This document shows, one piece after another, positions 11,116 to 24,893 of a stretch of DNA of 64,000 nucleotides. Made by a program: the position numbers and the translations under genes. Positions within the stretch are counted from its first letter, which is position 1, and every line of letters starts with the position of its first letter. The stretch lies in the NCBI GenBank assembly GCA_038503065.1, contig JBCAMK010000020.1, positions 248,001 through 312,000 of the forward strand, read 5' to 3'. The notes under the pieces are model-generated. The model was given only the letters and a program-made list of their open reading frames with translations, was not told where the DNA came from and ran no database searches. The DNA is from Paragyromitra xinjiangensis (Eukaryota; Ascomycota; Pezizomycetes; Pezizales; Discinaceae).

Positions 11116-14100
11116 AAAGTTTAGGGCAGCAACGCCTTTTGGTTATTTTTGCGGGGATATTTTTTTCTTTTTCCTTTGTTTGTTTTTTCGAGATGTATAT
11201 ACCAATAGGGATTGGGGGTTGGGAAGGATTGGGGAGGTTGGCGTGGCTTGTTTTGTTTCCTCATTTCATTTTTTTCGTATTGGATTACTTCAACAGCGTG
11301 TTTGGATTAGGTGGTTTTGTTTTCGGTTAATTTCATTACTGGGGAATGTAATAACCTTGTTCCTTCAACCGCCATAGCCTAAGGCCTGGGGATACGCGTA
11401 TGAATAATCAGTCGATCGGTCAACCTTGTTCCTTCATGGACGGTCACTCGTCCACAATCACATCTAAACTTGGGGATAGCCCGCCCCCCATTTCTCAAAG
11501 ACTGATCATGACCTCTAAGAAATGAAGAAGGAAATCTATCAATTTGCTTCATAAACATGCTTATCCTTTGAGCCTCTTACTCTGCCTTATCATTTTCCGG
11601 CCACACCTTTCGACGTGTCCTCAGCCGAGGACCCTGATAACCTGGATATCGACACCCCCACATTTTAATGAATTTTTTTCTACGCAGCCGTGACATCTAA
11701 GCCTCGTGATTCCTAAATTATTTCTGTAAGCCCCGATCCCCCAGACTGTAGAAAGATGCATATTGTTGTCCGGACATCGAGTCCGGAAAGTGCATTTTTT
11801 AATCAGAATGTCACAAGACACACTACATGTAATATCCACTGGCATTTTCCAAATTCCAATTTCGATGAGCAAGAGGTCAGAGAACCAACACAGAAATCTA
11901 TACACCTCCCCCTCCCTTATCACCTTATCTCCACTCAAGGCTTTTGGCCCATTATGTTGGTTTGTAAAGCTCTGAATGCCATTGGTTGCTACTGATACAT
12001 CCAGCCAGCCATTGGCCCAAAGAGCGATTTGCTCATCAGTTCCACCCTGTCCTACCTACGCCAGATCCTCAGATTGCCGGTTGTCAGGCAGTTTAGCGCT
12101 ATTGCATCTTCGTGTTCAGCCCGCCCTCGCTCTCCAGAAATGGTAACGTTTCTCACAGGGAGGACACAGCTTTCGGCTGAGCCAGGTTCCCTAAACGAAA
12201 CGCGGAACAACAATGGCTCCGACTATTGCTCATAGCAGTTTTGTAGGGATATCATGCCTACATCAAGTTTAGATGGGAATGTTATATCTGCCCATAGCCG
12301 AGTATGAGTATTCGACTTATCGACTATGGTATTATGGGTAGGGCTGCGGGAATCGGCGATTACGGAGATCGGTTGGGGGGGAGGAGGTAGCAACCCTTTC
12401 GTAGAGTAGAGGGTTGTTTCATTCATTGTCGTCCGTAAACCCCAAGATCTTGGGTCTCAGGGACAGCCCGGTTTGAAACTTTTACTAAGATATCATGCAC
12501 ACGTGAAAGCATGCAATTGACGACTGTTGGAGATCATGCCACCTGGCAACCACGAGTTCACTGGAGCGGAGACGTGTGTGATTGGCTTTCGTTCCCGCGG
12601 TTGCGGAATTATTATCTCGGCCGAAATACTTTAATTGGGGTTACTCTATTAGGAAAGCGGACGTTTGATTGGGGCAATTATTCCTGATGCTTTGCAATCG
12701 TTTCTAACACTTTTGAAGTCTTCCGAAGCCAATTTAGAACTGCCTGATCCAGGTCAGCTCTTCACGATCAAGATAATACGGTCTTAGTAACATACTAGAA
12801 TACTACGGATCACTCCCCGGTTCAAAATCCAATCGCGTAGCGTAGAGTTTTAACAATCTCGAATTGATCTATACTAAATGAAACAACGAGTGATATTTCG
12901 TGATCTAATACGCTAATTCTCCGGGCGCTAATACCGCAAGAGGATATCACAAACATGGGCTATACACTAATTTAAGAGATGGGATTGCTTCACATTCTAA
13001 CAAACGATCATTTCCCTATGCAGATGTATGGATTCCCGAACGTCAGTGGAGGTGCCCCTCCCTACCCATGAGGCCAATCATAAATTTATTCCTCAATTGG
13101 CCTGCATGGAGTGCTGACTAAGGGGATGTCGTCAAGGGCAAGGTTCCGCAGGTCTTCGCACTTCTCCGACACTACCAAGCCTGGCCGCTGACGGATTGGG
13201 TTATAGTTCCTACAAAAGGCCATATAAAGTGGCAAGACCTCATTTATGTCTTATTTGTATCCATGTTATCTTTCTGCTTGCTGTTCTCCAGCTTATTTCA
13301 GGATCGTTCCGTTGTAGTGGTCTTCTTGCTTGTTGGGTGAGAAGACTTTTATGATGCAGCTGTACATGTACAGTCATCTGTCTCCAAAGCTCGTATAGAG
13401 TAACGACCCTGATTTTAGACGTTGCATCGCTAAAAATAAACCACGCTGGTGGTTGATGCTTAATACCGTCTCTATAACCATTGTCACAGTACATGCAATA
13501 ATTACGAACACCCAACTACATTACTTCAGCACAATGCTGGAAGCCCCATCAACCTATCGAAAGCTCTGACATGAATTCTTTACTTATTTCGAGATCTATC
13601 CAACTTAAGCTTACCTGTGCGTATTTCTGCGGTGTTATTAACGAATCAACCATCCATCCATGGGGGCGTGACATCGCTTTATCCATCCACCCATCCACCC
13701 ATCCATCCATCCTATCGAATCCATCGAGTGCCTTGAAGAATCACACCAGAGTATTAACATCATTTCTCGCAGCAAGATACCCGTATTGACTCCCTGGTGG
13801 GCTGTGTGAAGATTGTTAGGCAAGGACCTTCCAGATACCGACCCACTAGAGTCAGCAATGTGGATATCCAACAGTTCTGCAAGCTTACAAAACGAATTTA
13901 TGCGGTATGGCTGGTATCGTATAGATTTCTTGATCGGCGTGGCTTATGTTGTCCGCCTTGGACCCTTAACTAGTTTAAGCAGAATATCACTGACACTGCA
14001 AAAGCTCACTTACAACGGACGGGCCCAGATTAGGGCTCCAGAGTGGGCGCAACTACTCAGCATCCGACGTAGAAGCCCTACGTAGGCTTTATTGGGTCCG

Positions 14101-16785
14101 GGGGATGACGCCGTCTCCGTTTTGATTCCGCCGAGGTCGGAGTTATTAATCTTTCCGAGGAGTTCTCATCTCGGCAATGGTCGGAAAACCATCCATTCAA
14201 ATCATCAAGGGTGTGCCGTGTCTTCCGCGGGTGAGTTTATCCAATGAATTAAATTAAAAATAGGGATAATCAGAAATATCAATGGTAGATAGTTTTGGTA
14301 CTATCCCTGTATAGGCTCATTTCATTTAGGCTGTACACAGCAAGTTGCGCGGTGGGCTGGGCATGAGACTACGTTTCATTATCAAGAAAACTACTTATGC
14401 TCTATCTTAAGTACCTGGAAACAGGGATGTGAATTTGGCCAACCAAGTCGCAAAGTGCTGCCGCGGTGCGAATCAAGAGCTAGCTGTTGCCACCCGAATA
14501 TATTTTCAGGTAATTATGGTAGAGCATAAGTAGAAGACGGAAAGATAATCATCCCAATTTATTTCCATCATGCTAAGCGGTCATGGGTAAGATCAATCAA
14601 CAAACTGCCATCAACCTATAAATCTATCAACATTATTAGTAATGCATTAGGCACGACGCCTTTCGAGACACCGGTTCCCAATCACCCCTAGATGATAGAC
14701 ACCGAAAGAGATCAGCAGAAATCGAAAAGCGCGGAGTGGCCTAGGGCCCTGCCTTAGGCTCGGTAGATCGTCATCATCTGCATTGGTAGAAAAAGGAAGT
14801 TGTAGGTAAGATGCTCATTTGAAGAAAGAGGCGTCAAGGGATCCAGATACGAACGAATGTGTTAGAATTCGCCGCGGTCCTTGGTTGGCCGGAGAGGTAG
14901 TCCATCAATCACATACTATGGTTAGTGCTTCGGAGTTTCTTGGAAGGTCCTGAGAGCATTGGACGGGTCACGCCTAACATTCTCTTCGAGACCCGTGATT
15001 CGTGTAAGTTTGTACTAGGTTACGCACATGATCTTACAAACTTTCAGCTACTGTTAGCTAGTTTAACGACAGCAGGGGCCCTCAGGATAGAACATAGAGC
15101 ACTAGCGCGTAACAAAGTCATGTTATTCTTATGGCGCTGAACTTCTGCTGCGGTAACTGTGATGGTGGGTAATACCCACCTAGTTACGGCATAGCCCAAA
15201 CCTAGAGCAATTGTAAGATCCTATCAATTCCGCTACAGCCAAATCACCCGTGAACTGTGACAGATGGTTGGAGAAACGATGACAAAATAAGGAGTCGTAT
15301 TCACATCAGCAAGGAGGGCAGCTATCAGGCCTCTCGAATGGAACACATACATGTATATTCTCAGGTAAAAACACACATGAGAAGACTCTGAATGAAAATT
15401 TTCAATCTCAAAGTAGATCTTTGAGAAAACCAAGATATTTGTTATTTCCCAGCTGAATTGTGGAAAGTAAACGGTAACAACCCTAGCCCTAAGAACGACT
15501 CTATGAATGATGGCTTGTTGAGTAATACATGTATGTACCACCTATTTGAAGAAGAATTGCACACGTTTAGGTCAAATTTTAGTCCAGGAGACTGTTTGAA
15601 TGAAGGTGATCCCTTCACGGCCTCGTTTCGTCTGCAATCATGCGAAGGCCGCTATTGCATCTTCCATGCCAGATCTCCCCAATTTTCGCAAGATGTGCAT
15701 CGTATCCAATGGTATTTGCGGACTCGTGTAACACCGTTATCGTGCCTACAACTCAAGCCTGGTTAACCTCGATCCCTGGGATGTGTGACCAAAGATGACG
15801 GAAAGCCGTCCGTTGGATTGCTTGAGGTTCTGAAACATTCTGAAAACGCCATCACTCGACAAACTCAGCCCTGGCTCGGCTCCCCACTCCAAAGCATCAT
15901 GTCGCCTAGTAGATCTACGTGCAACCATGGATCTCATTAGTACCACTACAAAAGAATAAAGCTCAGGGAAACGTTCACTCACCAACAATTTGGTCGCGGG
16001 GAATTGAAACGAGCTCTTGACAGCGATTCATCTTGATCAATTATTCGTCAGACAAATTTACCGATAGCTCGGGGTAAAGGTTCCTTGAATAACCTCATCT
16101 GAACGACGTCGTAGGTAGGGGTAAACAAAGCTTAAACAAACTTCGGTGCGATCACCCGATGACCCAAACCTGTCAAAAAGATGTGTGTGGGGATGAAGAT
16201 GCGGGACGGCACCCCGCATGCAAGGGCCGATGTCGATCAGAAACAAGGTACAGGGTTAAGAAAACCCAAATCCGCCAAGGCCTAGGGGCGGAACCCAGCC
16301 ACATCACACCATTTTAGCCACGCCAAGCCCCTTGAACTGTATGGCGCGAACGACCTTGTCCTTCTTCGCACTTTCCCCCCACGTCGTCTCCTGCGCGCCT
16401 TTGACGAACGCGGCTCTGCTCTACGACCAGCCACCACCACCTGCCCGCAGCTCTACAGCTCCTCCGGTGCATCCATCACCCTTTGCTGGAAGATCCGCTA
16501 GCTCAACCTCTTTTGATCAGCTTCACAGCTCTTTTCTCTCGTTCCTACGGCTACTGCTTGGAGGTCTTGCTCTTATTAGATTCATCCGTGAGTGCTACAG
16601 TTTTAAGCCTCACTCACCATCACTGCTTTCTTTCGTCTTTCGGCTTTCATTACCGCTACTTTCAATCCTAATCCTGCTCAATCTCTTCTTTTCAAGCTTC
16701 CTCTGGAACTTTGGATATTTCCCGCTCCTTTGCGTGGCGTAGAGTTCCCATTGGTCTTTTAAACTGGATTTTTAAGCCTCATCTC
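11116..16785. other. intergenic stretch; 3' and 5' untranslated flanks at its ends
   Basis: 11116-11380 is T-rich and probably the 3' untranslated end of the preceding gene. 16330-16785 is pyrimidine-rich and probably the leader of the kelch/BTB gene; its open frame is Ser/Leu/Phe-rich and looks like translated CT-rich leader. Between them no frame is convincing. It contains a CCAT microsatellite (13650-13725) and TACATGTA palindromes at 11824, 13363, 15348 and 15526. Confidence 0.55.
13650..13725. repeat. (CCAT)n microsatellite
   Basis: Runs of CATCCATCCA at about 13650-13660 and 13682-13712, interrupted by GGGGGCGTGACATCGC and a few CCAC variants. Confidence 0.8.
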
Positions 16786-19561
16786 ATGTCTTTACAGCCA
16801 CCATCAACACCTGGACAAAACAACCGCCCTCCGATCAACGGCATTTTTGCGTCTGGGGGAAACTCGTCGAACGTCTCCTTCGCTACTCCAGGATCAATAC
16901 CGATGCAGATGCAATCACCAGACAAAAACGGTCTCCAAGCCAGAAAGCGATTTATTGATGGCGGAGGTGCTGAGGATAGTAACGGTGCAATTTATAGGTC
17001 GGTTGCGTATAGGACAGAAGGTTTGTTTAAGTTTTCGGGTGATTTTTTCTCCATATTTCTACTTAGTCAAATCCTGGTGGTTCTTGCAGTAAAAGAGTCA
17101 TTTTCGTAGAAAAGCGGGAGTTACTAGGCGTGTGTATGTACAGAACACTAATTTTTGGTGAATACAGGAGCTCGCCTTGCGTGCCTTGTCAACGCATCGG
17201 TTACCGTCTGTGGTGATGATGCGATCTATGCATTTGGCGGATTTGATCAATATACTGATGAAGGTATGTACTTCTTTTTCGAAGTTGTGTTGCCTACAGA
17301 TTGAATTCGGATCAGCAGCAATAGTGGATTGTAAAAGTTTTAAGAAAGATTGCTCACTCTTTGTTGAATAGTGTACAATCACGTGTTGAGACTGGACCTG
17401 CATACGTACACGTGGACGTTAGTCGATAATTATGGTGACATCCCGAGTGTTAGGATGGGTACGTTGCGATCCTAGCCTTATCTATTCCTTTTTCCGCATC
17501 GATCACGTTCTTGGCACTTCGGAATGCCCAATGTGATTTCAGACTGCTGCGATGCCAGGCATCGTTGTCTTCCAAATCTGCTGCTCAAAAAATAGCCGAG
17601 ATCCTGGCTACCAGCTTCCAGGTTTCGGATCATGCCTTGCTTCTGCTTGCTGACGATTTCATTCGGATTCAGGTCACACAACTACTTACTGGCGAGATAA
17701 TAAGCTTGTCATCTTTGGTGGCGAGAATGAACACCGAATGTTCCTCTCTGATGTCTACATCTTCGATATATCCACAGCAACTTGGTCTCAGCCAGTTGTT
17801 GAAGGTCATCCTCCTTGCGGCCGATCCCGGCATGCCGTTGTACTCCATGAAGACAAGCTCTTTATTTTAGGCGGCATCCACAATAATCCCAATGGAATGC
17901 CCGATCCAGAAGACGATAACGAGTACAACCCACAAGAAGTCCTTGACGACATATGTTTTCTCGATCTGAAAACCATGACATGGAGCAAAAGCTGGAGATG
18001 GATTGCAAGATTCGACCATCAAGCTTGGGTCCGGGATGGCAAGCTATGGGTTTTTGGTGGGATGGGAAAGGAAATGGACCGAACAGGAGAATTGATCTCC
18101 CTAGACCTCAACCACCCATCATTCGCACGCACAGAGACCAAGCAGATGGGTTACGCCACCAGGCAAGCCGGCGCCAGCAATGAACCCACAGTGGGCCAAA
18201 GCCGTGTCCTTCGTTCCCATCGCCCCTATGGACCAAACTCTCCGCGACCTCTAAATAGCTCCCGACGGAATACTCCTCCACCGAGGAAACAATCCATTCC
18301 GGCAGCCACTTCTTCGATCAAATTTCTGTGGGGTCGCGATATCCCCTCGGAAGCTCACGGGACACATTTCCATCATATGTGCGGCAATTCCCTGCTAGAC
18401 TTCGTGACCTCTGCAAACACAATCCATCCATCAGAGACTGGTCTCTGCTCGCTGGATCTTAGTGAAATGACTTGGCGCAAGATGGCTGAAGGTCCGGATA
18501 TTTTTGGAGGTGGAGAGTGGAGGTGGCACTATCTAGCTATATCACCAAATAGCACTATGGCTTATCTGCTCGGGTGTCCCACTCATGAAGAGGATCTTGG
18601 TTTAGGTGAAGGCGAAGAGTACCTGTCAGATGTCCTTCCAATTGATCTTAGCAGACTTGGGTTGCATGACAATCAAAACCACGGCGAAAATCCGAAAAAT
18701 GGAATGCTTGGGTGGGATCTAGCAAAGGTGTTTGACAGACATGACACAGACACCGGCGCCGACTTCGTCATCAGGGCTATGAAAGACGAAGCGGCCGAGG
18801 GAGACGAGTGGGACATGAGCGGTGTTTGGGGAAGCAACGTCAATTCTAACAGCCCCATGCCGGCGGGGGACGACGACGGCCTACCTCCAGAGCAAGTGAT
18901 GGGACCACCTATCAAAGTACACAAACTTATCCTACTCTCCAGGTGGCCACATTTTGGTACCATGTACAATGCGCAGATGCGAGAGTTCCACCGAGGCAGC
19001 CTCTACCTCCCCGAGTCTTACACAGTTGTGAGGGCCTTCTTGTATTTCTTATATACTGATTCAATCGCCCCATCAACCTACTGCCCAAACCTTTCAACTG
19101 TCGCCGGCCTCCTCGTCGTGGCGAACCTCTATAACATGCAACGTCTTCGCACCCTCGCCCTTAACCGGCTCTTTGCAGAACTTGACGTTGAGTCCGCCGC
19201 CGTCGTGTGGGAAAAGGCTGGCGTAGCTGGCGAAGAGGGGCTTCGTAAGAAAGCCGCAAGGTTCGCATTAACCTTTTGGGGCCGCATCGTCAGAACGATG
19301 GGGTTTAGAAGACTAAGCAGGAGAAGTGTTATGGAGCTCTGTGAAGAGACCGATGTGGAAGGTAGAGTTCTCGGTGGGGATGAACTAGATGCTGTTGGGG
19401 CAGTTGATGGAAGCGACGTGTTTGGTCATGGATTCAGGGGAGGAATTGGGTTTGGTGGGCACGGCGGCATGGCAATAAGACGAAAGAGGGCGAGGGATAT
19501 GGGTGGGGATGATGAAGATGTGTTGGATGGGGACGGAGAGGAGGATGAAGAGATGGGTTGA
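16786..19561 (+). CDS. Ral2-like kelch-repeat and BTB/POZ protein
   Basis: Four exons (16786-17020, 17168-17263, 17372-17458, 17673-19561) with GT-AG introns keep one frame and give about 768 residues. Kelch-type blades run from about residue 80 to 240: AIYAFGGFDQYTDEV, the segment ending VDNYGDIPSVRMG, KLVIFGGENEHRMFLSDVY, KLFILGGIHNNPNG and KLWVFGGMG. A divergent, proline-rich middle with another blade-like part (SLDLSEMTWRKM) follows. A BTB fold is at about 550-655 (KVHKLILLSRWPHFGTMY, SLYLPESYTVVRAFLYFLYT). The end is Gly-rich, basic (RRKRARD), then acidic. Kelch plus BTB in this order matches the fungal family of fission yeast Ral2, needed for Ras1 signalling in mating and cell shape; that role is inferred from family. 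The start is uncertain: TCTTTACAG, five codons in, could be an acceptor, so an upstream exon is possible. Confidence 0.88.
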
Positions 19562-22500
19562 ATTAACACGCAATAGGGTATGGGAATAATGGTTTCACTA
19601 ATTTACTGGTGATGTGGTGCTGGCGGAGTACTGGTTTGAGTTTCACTTACGTATCTATTTCGTTTTTATTTTTCATTTTTGTCATGCATTACTTTCTGGT
19701 ATTGGACGAAGCATGTAGAACGGCGACAGGAAGGTTGGTTCTTGTATTGTCTTCCTGTTATATTACTTTGTTCCTTCTTCCATTTAACATTTCTTTATGA
19801 CGGCGTATCGTTCTAGTTGTTAGTTCTTTTGGTTTTTTACCCCACTTCTTTAGGGACACAGGTTGGGTTCAGGTGTCGGTTCGGGTAACTCTGGATGGAA
19901 CGGAGGCGGAAAAAATATATGCATTCAATGAGATATGTAAAAGGAGGATCAATTGTAGTTGGCGATTTTGGGGAATAACAATTTGCTTTCCTATGTACAC
20001 ACAAGTAGGCGATCCCGCACATCGCCTATTCACTACTCATAGAAATCAGAACCAGTGAGTTTACCGGATATAACATAGCAGCAAGTAACCGGTCCACAGT
20101 CCCAATATCTAGACCCATGTAATTATTACCCACCTTAACGGGCTGGCCCATTTACGGGGTGCCGAGCGAAGGGTTCATTAACGGGCTTCACCAACAACTC
20201 AGGGCCCTATGCTATAATTACGGCGTTTCGGGCCAGCAATAATACGAGATGGTGGTAACGGAAACCTTCGTCACACTCGCATCTTCCCTTGGTAAGTCAG
20301 AAGATCTCACTCGGTGCAGTCTGTTCGGACGCCGAACAAAATAGCACGTCAGACACGCCCAGGCTCCCAAAAGCAAGAATCTTTATAGCTATCCCATGAA
20401 TATACTTTAAATCCAATGTGGTCATGAGAGCGCCAGCAAGGGGCACCAAGTCGAATCCCTTACATTTTACAGATGCTACATGCTGACGATCGACAATGAT
20501 CTCTGAAATTCGTTCCAGCACTAGTAAGACACGCATTAAATTCGCCAATAACCTACACTCCCGGCACCGCTAGGAGTCCTTCGGCATCGTGACCCCGAAA
20601 AAAACATAGAGTATTAAGACCCCACTCGCTAGCGCCGGAACGAATCTCAGCAGATCCTACGGTATATCATGGCTTTTCTAGTGCTGACAAGCTCCTAGTT
20701 ATTAAGCAACAAGGGGATAACCCAGGTTTCAAACTGAAAAATCAGGTCAGACGATAGTCTATCATATGTACCCAAGAAATTTACGTACATTCGGATATTT
20801 CCTCAGCATTTAGGAGACAGCAAACGTAAAGAAAATTTCAGGTGAGTACAAATTTCCAACTAGGGCGTCTTGGTGTTCTTGGGAGTGTAGCTAGCTATTT
20901 TATTGTCCCTGGTTTCTCTCTTTTGCCTCTAGTAAGCTCTGTGGGCACCGATAGATAGGTAGATATATCATTAGGTAAATCTCCGGACACCGTTTCGGAG
21001 AGGACAAAGACCTGTTGAGATATTCCGCAATAAATGTGTAATCTGCAACAGTAGAAACGGCCAAGAGCCTGATCTCCGCTACCCAAGACCAATATCACAG
21101 ATACTGCATTTTTCCGATCACTCTTCTCAACACTGGTTGGTCGGGGTGATAATACCATTACTCACGAAATATTGCGGCCGTTCTTCGAGGCCGCTCGACC
21201 CTCGAAATCTCGATATCACAAGGCGGAAAATTGTCTAGGATTCCTAGTAGACATGTGGTTGTGAGTTGTTTTGGAACAGTTACCTATGCTCCACCAGCTG
21301 CTAGACTCATTCGGTGATGCGCACAGCTTGGCCCAAGGCGCCGTCTCCTCGGCCTATCACTACGACTAATATACTAGTAGTTGGTGTTCGCCGCTTAGCG
21401 AATCCCCAGGAATTGGTTCCCATTCAGGGAAGTTGACTGCCTTAAACTGCGGGGAAAAAACCGATGTCCGTGAAGATTCCAGGAGGCTTACCCCGCTAGT
21501 GGGACACTTACCTAACCGCCGGACCGCCGAACCATCCCAGCACAGGGGTTGGTCCCAAGAAATAGTTCGGCCCGACTTTCTTAGTTCCCACACGCGCTGC
21601 ATATAGATTTCCCCCCTAATCTAGAAATATTGACGCTAGGTTCGTGACTGATACGGCGGCTATCGTATAATGAATATGACTAACTAGCCGAAATTTAGAT
21701 TTAGGTTTTAGATTTAAGGGATATCAAAACGTTTCTCCAGCTCCTAGAAGACACCCGAGAGAGGCGCGGAAGGGTTGGGGAAATTTCGATAACATGGCTC
21801 GGCATCTCTCCCGTTCCCCCTCCTCCCCAGCTTATCGTCACGGTTGGTAGCACCAAATTAAAGCATCGTTTACCAAGCCCAGGAAGATCCCGTGGATGTT
21901 TCCGGATAGTTTGAGCTAACAGCATACTACAGATAATGGGTTTAGCAAAGTAACTGGGCGTTTCACGGTTTTGTCCAAGGGAATTTAAATAGGCTATATG
22001 TATACTTGAAGATTCCAACTTCAGAACATTTCCCCAATGGAAATAAATACCAAAAAAAGGGCTCTGGCATTCAACTCGTGTAGAGATCGCGTGTCGAGTG
22101 ATGAACAATGATGTAAGCGACCCAACACGAATCAAGCGAACGTAGCCAAACTGCGTCTCCTGCGCTTGGATTCTTCCGCATAAGGACTGAACGGCGTAAA
22201 TGGCGTGAGATGCCCCACCTCGTAGTCTATCCCTCAATAGGCATGTATACCAACCAATCCCAAGAACCAGATGAGCAATCAGAGACAGTTCTAGGATCTT
22301 ACACATCAATATAGGCGCGTTACACGCAGGCGTTCCCAGAGATCACATCAAGTACAAAACCTGGTATACGGGTTCTTACATTTAAGGTCAATGCCCTCCA
22401 AGGCTTTATCTAGAGTTTTTCCTTAAATGATCGATTTGATATGCTATGAATACTAGCGTTAGAAGATGATGGAATGCTCAGATGTTTTCTTATATGAGGC

Positions 22501-24893
22501 TACAGCCCCAGCGCGACGCTCAGATTACACGTTTAGGGGGAATAGGCTTGGTGACTCGGGGGAAGTTACGAGCCATTGATAGACTGCATATGCATTAAAT
22601 AAATTCACTGAATTTCCCCAACTCGTAATGAAGCCCAGATCCCACATGTAAATATCCACACCGTGCTAAGAGCTGAGGTAAAACAACTATTCCAATAGTT
22701 TCTGCTTCACTTCCCCCGCCCATCATAGCCATAGATAAGAAAGTCCGTGATCCGCGTCCACCAGCATTTTAGCGCGTGATCAGATATCGCCCGCTAAGTA
22801 TGTCTTGCTTCCTGCGTTTTGCGCGAGAGGTGATACATATAACCCCGAATAAAGTCATAGAACACGGAACAACCCCAAACGAGCCCAAAACGAGATTCAA
22901 GCTTTCGAATAGGATATCTCGGTTCCCATAAACAAAAGCGGGATGAGACTGGGCAAGTAACGGCCCAAATCCCAGGGTTAATAAGTGTATATCCCCGTCC
23001 CATGCGTTTCGTCTACCCGCCGTTATGTTTAGCGCACGCTATCGACTTGTGCCATTTACTACTAGAATGTTTCAAGACGCAGTACACTAAAGACGTGCTT
23101 TCGGCCTGTTATATGGGGTTCGCTTTATTGAAGCTAGGTGCGGCTCGGATTTCATGGATCGTTGTTCTACCTGGAATGGATATGACGCCCCGTGCAGACA
23201 AGGATTGTTATTCTCCGATCTTACCACTATCGTCGAACCGTCAAGTCCTGATGGTTACTATTCATTACATACACCGATAACCACTTCGGATTGGAGTGAT
23301 CGCAAGCTTAGTCCGTGATGAGTTGTCTGGCAGGGAACACCTTCAAGATCTATAGCTTGGAATACGTCGCAGCTCCCAGCTGCAACAGCGCTGGCCACAA
23401 ACTTTGTGTATTCCAGGGTGAATTCCCGAACATTCCTCGTGTTATATCATATTTCTCTTACGCATTTTACAAGGTGCTGGATTTTCAGGTTTTCAACTGT
23501 AAGTTCGCCTAAAACAAAACCATATGCAGGCTACATTCTGTCTTATCACGTGACGACCGAGTGGAAAAGGGCCCGGGGGTAATTTTAATCTCCACATGGG
23601 TTGTGTCGTATCATCCATCATACGTCAGTTGTCGACCTCACTGACAGGACGAGGCTCAGCATTCCGGCCGAGGGAAAGCGGTGCCCTAACAGCGAAGCAA
23701 AGGGAAGTTTTTTACTTACCCCACTCCGTTCTAGATAGCCACGTAAAGATACGGATTCCGGGAAATTGGATGGCAGATTGTTGTAGACAGATATTGCGTT
23801 CTACATCCATATAGCTGCATCTCATCTAAAGACATTTTTTTCACCGAAAATACACTTCCCCTATTGCGGCTATTTAACGCGGGTTGCGGATTCGATGCCC
23901 ATTGCCTGCGGGATGCAGGATGTCTACGTGGTTTTGTCGACGACTGAAACCCACTTGCCTGACCCATGCACATGGGTGTTGGTACTCCAGCGCAGTGGAC
24001 ATGGGGTAAGAATGCTGAAGCCGCAGAGTAACTACTGGCGCTCGGTAACGTATGGGAATAATGAAGCAATCAAGAAACCTGAATATCTGATTTATTATTG
24101 GGTACCGCTTGAGTGTGATCTCACATAGACCCGTCGGGTTCAGTATCTCGTGTCTACATGGGTAGCCTATAGCATTACAACGGATTGGTTTCTCCGCATA
24201 CATGGAATCTTTGATCGGAAATCGTTGCATCTTGGAAAGCCGAGACGTGCCGGCATGGACCGGCAGATACGGACGAGTAATAATTCGCCCCTCATGGTGG
24301 ATATCTCTTGCTAAACAGCCAATGAAGTGGTTTGATTGACTGGCTTGGCTAGCTTCTGCTGGTCAAGCCCCTCGATCCCTTGGTGAGTTATTCTCCTTGA
24401 GGGCAAACTGTTGTAAACAAAAGCGGAGTTTTTACTGAATATGCGAACGCGAGTCATATCATGATTCTAGTATTTTCAATCATCTACGTCTGGGTTGGTG
24501 TTGCCTATACTCTGTCCAGACCCGAGACCCAGGATCCGAAGTTGTACGGTGACAAGTCTTGTTTCGTGGTCAGTGCATCAAACGCCCTGCTAGTCGCCAA
24601 AATGCTGGTCACACCATATCGAGTATCACCCCCTTCCTCAAAAACCCCCTCGCCCACCACCCTTTGCTTATGAATTTCCTTACTTGCACAGCTCCTGCAG
24701 CCAGCGCTCGCGTGTCCCAACACCATTGTCGTGGGTAACCCAGGAACCCGGTTTACGAAAGAAAAAAAAAAAAAAGCGAATAAACCGACTATTATTATTT
24801 TTTTCCGCTATCGTCGACAATCTGGAGTGTTTATAGTCCGCGGCCTATTTTCGGTCGCCTTTTTTTCTCCACTAAAAGTGTAGGGATGGCACT
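19562..24893. other. 5.3-kb stretch without a recognisable gene
   Basis: The first 250 bases are T-rich and fit the 3' untranslated end of the kelch/BTB gene. Beyond that, frames up to 202 codons occur (21701-22309 on the minus strand) but have no domain, no biased composition and no start context. No transposase or reverse-transcriptase motif was seen on either strand. A short direct repeat of TTTAGATTTA lies near 21693-21717. Confidence 0.55.

Noticed and set aside
16332..16742. Plus-strand frame of 136 codons before the kelch/BTB gene
   Set aside because: Ser/Leu/Phe/Pro-rich translation of a CT-rich leader; no domain.
21701..22309. Minus-strand frame of 202 codons, the longest in the 19.6-24.9 kb gap
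   Set aside because: No domain, no compositional bias, no start context, no splice signals; one frame of this length is not surprising in 64 kb of both strands.
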